From the NCBI GenBank assembly GCA_020852595.1, contig JADZAK010000113.1, positions 1-34,680 on the forward strand: 34,680 nt of DNA, given 5' to 3'. Source of the stretch: Rhodospirillaceae bacterium. Lineage in GTDB: Bacteria > Pseudomonadota > Alphaproteobacteria > Rhodospirillales > Rhodospirillaceae. Under the pieces are notes generated by a model. It saw only the letters and a program-made list of their open reading frames with translations. It searched no databases and was not told the DNA's origin. Positions 32,567-34,680 of the stretch are shown here, piece after piece (the first letter of the stretch is position 1; every line of letters begins with the position of its first letter). The position numbers and the translations under genes are program-made.

Positions 32567-34282
32567 TCAAAAAATGACTTTATAGATATTGCCATCCGAA
32601 TCCGTCGCCGCGCCAAAGCCGCTGTCGATGTTCGGGACGACGTAGTATTCCGCCTGGAAGCTGCCGCCATTGGAGCAAGCGCCAATCGCAAGTCCGCCAA
32701 CCATGCCTTCGGGATTCGCGGCAATGCCGACAACGTCCCGATATTTATCCAACAGAGAGCCGGACGCGGGTTTGGACATCAGGCTTGTCCACTTGCCGTC
32801 ACAGTTCACGCCATCGGGCCGCGTGAAAGCGAACGTGCCCGCGGTCCCCACCCCGCCCACATTGCCCGTGATGGGTTGCGTCTTTCCGCTTTTCTGGAGC
32901 GGCCCGCCGGCGGGATACATCGAGACCTGAATTCTTCGGCCGCCCGCGGCGGCAAGTTGCGTTGTCGCGGGAGGCGCCGCCACACCCGCCACGGCCAGGC
33001 CGAGCGAACGGAAAGCGTCGTCGACCGGGATAAAGAAATTCAGCCCCACGGACCCACGAAGCTTCTTTACCGCAATCGCCACGACGTTGCCCTTGTCGTC
33101 AAACATGGGGCCGCCGCTATTGCCGGGATTGATCGTCGTTTCGCTTTGGAGAATTGGACCGTCGTCATGCAGGCGATAGGCGCTGACGATGCCGCTTGTC
33201 ACCGTGCCTTCTTGCTCAACGCCTTCCGGCGAACCAATAACATAGACGGATGCGCCAACTTGCGGGCGATCAAATTGGATCGGTAAACCGACCATTCCGC
33301 CGCCCGGGGCCCTCACGAGGGCAACGTCACGCTGGGAATTGCCGGCGATCACTTCGCCGGCGATCTCGCGCCCACCAAAGAAGCGGATCTTTACACTCTT
33401 ATGTCCCTTGATGACGTGGTGGTTCGTCATGACCAGGCCATCGGCCACGTAAAATCCAGAGCCGGTGCCATCGCCCGTGAAGATCGTCACGACCTGATGC
33501 CGGAGTTCCGGGATCTGTTCGCGGAAGGACACGCTCCGCAAAGGGACACGGGGAATTTCGACCGCGGGGGCCGATTGAGGTTGCGGTGCCGGTGGGGGCG
33601 CACCTTCCGCGCCGGGCAATTTTACGGCTGCGACAAATGCCGCATCCGAGAGAAGGGCTTTCGCCGATTCACGAAAGGCCGCGAGCGCGGACTCGGACGG
33701 AATGGTTTCAGCGGCCAACTGCTTCTTCAGTTTGGCGGCGCCTTCTTTTGTGACGCGGTACACAAGTTTCTTTTCGAGCGGATCGAAAACTTGCCAATCG
33801 ACGGCGATCGAGGACTCCATCGACACGCTGATCATGCCGAAGATGTTATGGCCACAGCCTTTTTGCTTCGCGCCGACGATGGCGGCGCCGATCACAAGTT
33901 CGGGCCGCTGCTGGTCGCCGGGCGTGAAAAGGTCCGCGCTGTTTTTCCGGCCGGCGAGTTGATAGCCGGCCGCAGCGGCTTCCTCCATAAACACGTCGAT
34001 ATAATCCATGCCGGTCGCGTCTTTGAACGCGTCCGACATCACGATGGGGTAAGAGTTCGTCACGCAGAACGGATGGACGATAAATTCGCCGAGCACCGTG
34101 CTTGGTGGAACGGTGAGTCCGATGCGCTCCATCGCCATGGAGCGCGTCGGTCCGTCGACCTTGAACTGCGGCGGCGGCGGCGGAGGCGGCTCCGGTTTTG
34201 CGCGGCGCTGGGCCGCATCGGCTGCCGTCGCAGTGAGGACGAGCGCAAAAATCAGCGCGGGCAGACGTGTAGCGCGATGCAT
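32567..34282 (-). CDS. Secreted trypsin-like serine protease (S1C/DegP-like core) with N-terminal lipoprotein-type domain
   Basis: This 571-residue protein begins with a signal peptide (LPALIFALVLTATAADA) and a Pro-rich stretch. Residues about 40-215 form an unassigned periplasmic domain (VHPFCVTNSYPIVMSDAFKDATG...). The trypsin-like domain (about 250-445) carries His (TNHHVIKG, about 287), Asp (QRDVALVRAPG, about 320) and Ser (NPGNSGGPMFD, about 388), so the triad is complete. The C-terminal 120 residues are another unassigned beta-rich module. There is no PDZ domain, so this is not a classical DegP/DegQ. It would act in the periplasm or outside the cell. It reads in the same direction as the CHAT gene 318 bp downstream and is divergent from the Anbu gene. 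Confidence 0.88.
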   Translation of the reverse strand: MHRATRLPALIFALVLTATAADAAQRRAKPEPPPPPPPQFKVDGPTRSMAMERIGLTVPPSTVLGEFIVHPFCVTNSYPIVMSDAFKDATGMDYIDVFMEEAAAAGYQLAGRKNSADLFTPGDQQRPELVIGAAIVGAKQKGCGHNIFGMISVSMESSIAVDWQVFDPLEKKLVYRVTKEGAAKLKKQLAAETIPSESALAAFRESAKALLSDAAFVAAVKLPGAEGAPPPAPQPQSAPAVEIPRVPLRSVSFREQIPELRHQVVTIFTGDGTGSGFYVADGLVMTNHHVIKGHKSVKIRFFGGREIAGEVIAGNSQRDVALVRAPGGGMVGLPIQFDRPQVGASVYVIGSPEGVEQEGTVTSGIVSAYRLHDDGPILQSETTINPGNSGGPMFDDKGNVVAIAVKKLRGSVGLNFFIPVDDAFRSLGLAVAGVAAPPATTQLAAAGGRRIQVSMYPAGGPLQKSGKTQPITGNVGGVGTAGTFAFTRPDGVNCDGKWTSLMSKPASGSLLDKYRDVVGIAANPEGMVGGLAIGACSNGGSFQAEYYVVPNIDSGFGAATDSDGNIYKVIF

Positions 34283-34625
34283 GGAGCCTCCCTAGAACGA
34301 CCGGTACAATCATCGCGGGAGGAAAATGGAAGCGCAAGCCGCGCCGGGCTCCCTTCAAAACATAACTTTATCAACAACTTATATTGGCACGGGAAATGTT
34401 CTTCTTTCCTGGGCGTGCCGGGATTGTTCAACGCCTCCGCCGCGAAGAACGGGCGGACGTGGCTGATGGATATTCAGATGACGCACGCCACTGAAAACCG
34501 GAGTGCGCGAAAAGACCCTCACCGCCCCGCGGAGGGGCCTTCGACGCGCGCGTGCGCAATGCCGGCCCGAAAGTTTGTGCCGTTCTCCGGGGTGGGCTAT
34601 AAGCCGATTCAGAGAGGAAAACCGA
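34283..34625. other. Divergent gap between the serine protease and Anbu genes
   Basis: About 340 bp without a supportable gene. AT-rich bases around 34355-34400 (AACATAACTTTATCAACAAC) may hold a promoter for the protease. GAGGA at 34614-34618 lies seven bases before the Anbu ATG. A GC-rich patch with CCCCGCGGAGGGG (about 34533-34546) can fold into a small hairpin of unclear role. Confidence 0.35.
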
Positions 34626-34680
34626 ATGACGTATTGCGTCGGCGTGCTGCTCAAGGAGGGGCTGGTGATGCTGTCGGACA
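34626..34680 (+). CDS. Anbu proteasome-type peptidase (5' end only)
   Basis: Eighteen codons are visible: MTYCVGVLLKEGLVMLSD, running off the right edge. This is the conserved start of the Anbu (ancestral beta subunit) family of proteasome-like Ntn hydrolases; removal of Met1 would expose Thr2 as the nucleophile. The ATG has a good ribosome binding site (GAGGA, spacing seven). In known genomes Anbu often travels with a transglutaminase-like and alpha-E genes, which would lie outside this window. Only the N-terminus supports the call, but the match is characteristic. Confidence 0.75.
   Translation, partial: MTYCVGVLLKEGLVMLSD

Noticed and set aside
34379-34654. 91-codon minus-strand frame in the right intergenic gap
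   Set aside because: It overlaps the Anbu start, is Arg/His/Pro-rich without motifs and has no ribosome binding site.

Overview
The window is GC-rich, densely coded bacterial DNA. It most likely comes from an alphaproteobacterium, judging by the Anbu-type proteasome-like protease start at the right edge, the NUDT19-like NUDIX protein, the FecR/Calx-beta/RTX giant secreted protein and the DUF4153 membrane protein. The order cannot be fixed from sequence reading alone. No rRNA, tRNA or CRISPR array was seen.

Left part (1-18.5 kb): after the tail of a NUDIX hydrolase and a perfect 24-bp inverted repeat comes a type I secretion locus. It holds a TolC-like outer membrane channel, a ~3,600-residue RTX protein (FecR, six Calx-beta domains, a novel-looking repeat block, two LamG-like domains, a long beta-solenoid region, RTX nonapeptides), an oppositely oriented CHASE2 adenylate cyclase, and an ABC exporter plus HlyD adaptor whose reading frames overlap by 4 bp. 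Channel, exporter and adaptor together would form the envelope-spanning machine that secretes the giant protein. The cyclase sits inside the locus and is divergent from the exporter.

Middle (18.5-24 kb): an FMN-dependent alpha-hydroxy-acid oxidase, a stand-alone receiver protein, a coupled pair consisting of a polyprenyl-phosphate-type GT2 glycosyltransferase and a YdjC/ChbG-like deacetylase, and a DUF4153 membrane protein.

Right part (24-34.7 kb): an AbiEi/AbiEii type IV toxin-antitoxin pair whose antitoxin start codon lies exactly at the centre of a perfect 12-bp inverted repeat; the ribosome-associated ABC-F factor EttA; a GFA-family zinc protein; and a small exported protein. These are followed by a protease-rich stretch: an alpha/beta-hydrolase-CHAT fusion protein, a secreted trypsin-like protease, and the start of an Anbu peptidase. 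The CHAT reading frame is broken by a single in-frame TAA. The same frame continues past it for 248 codons, completing the CHAT fold and adding a Cys-rich tail that loosely resembles an archaemetzincin. This broken or recoded CHAT gene and its protease neighbourhood, and the AbiE operator, are the most interesting observations.
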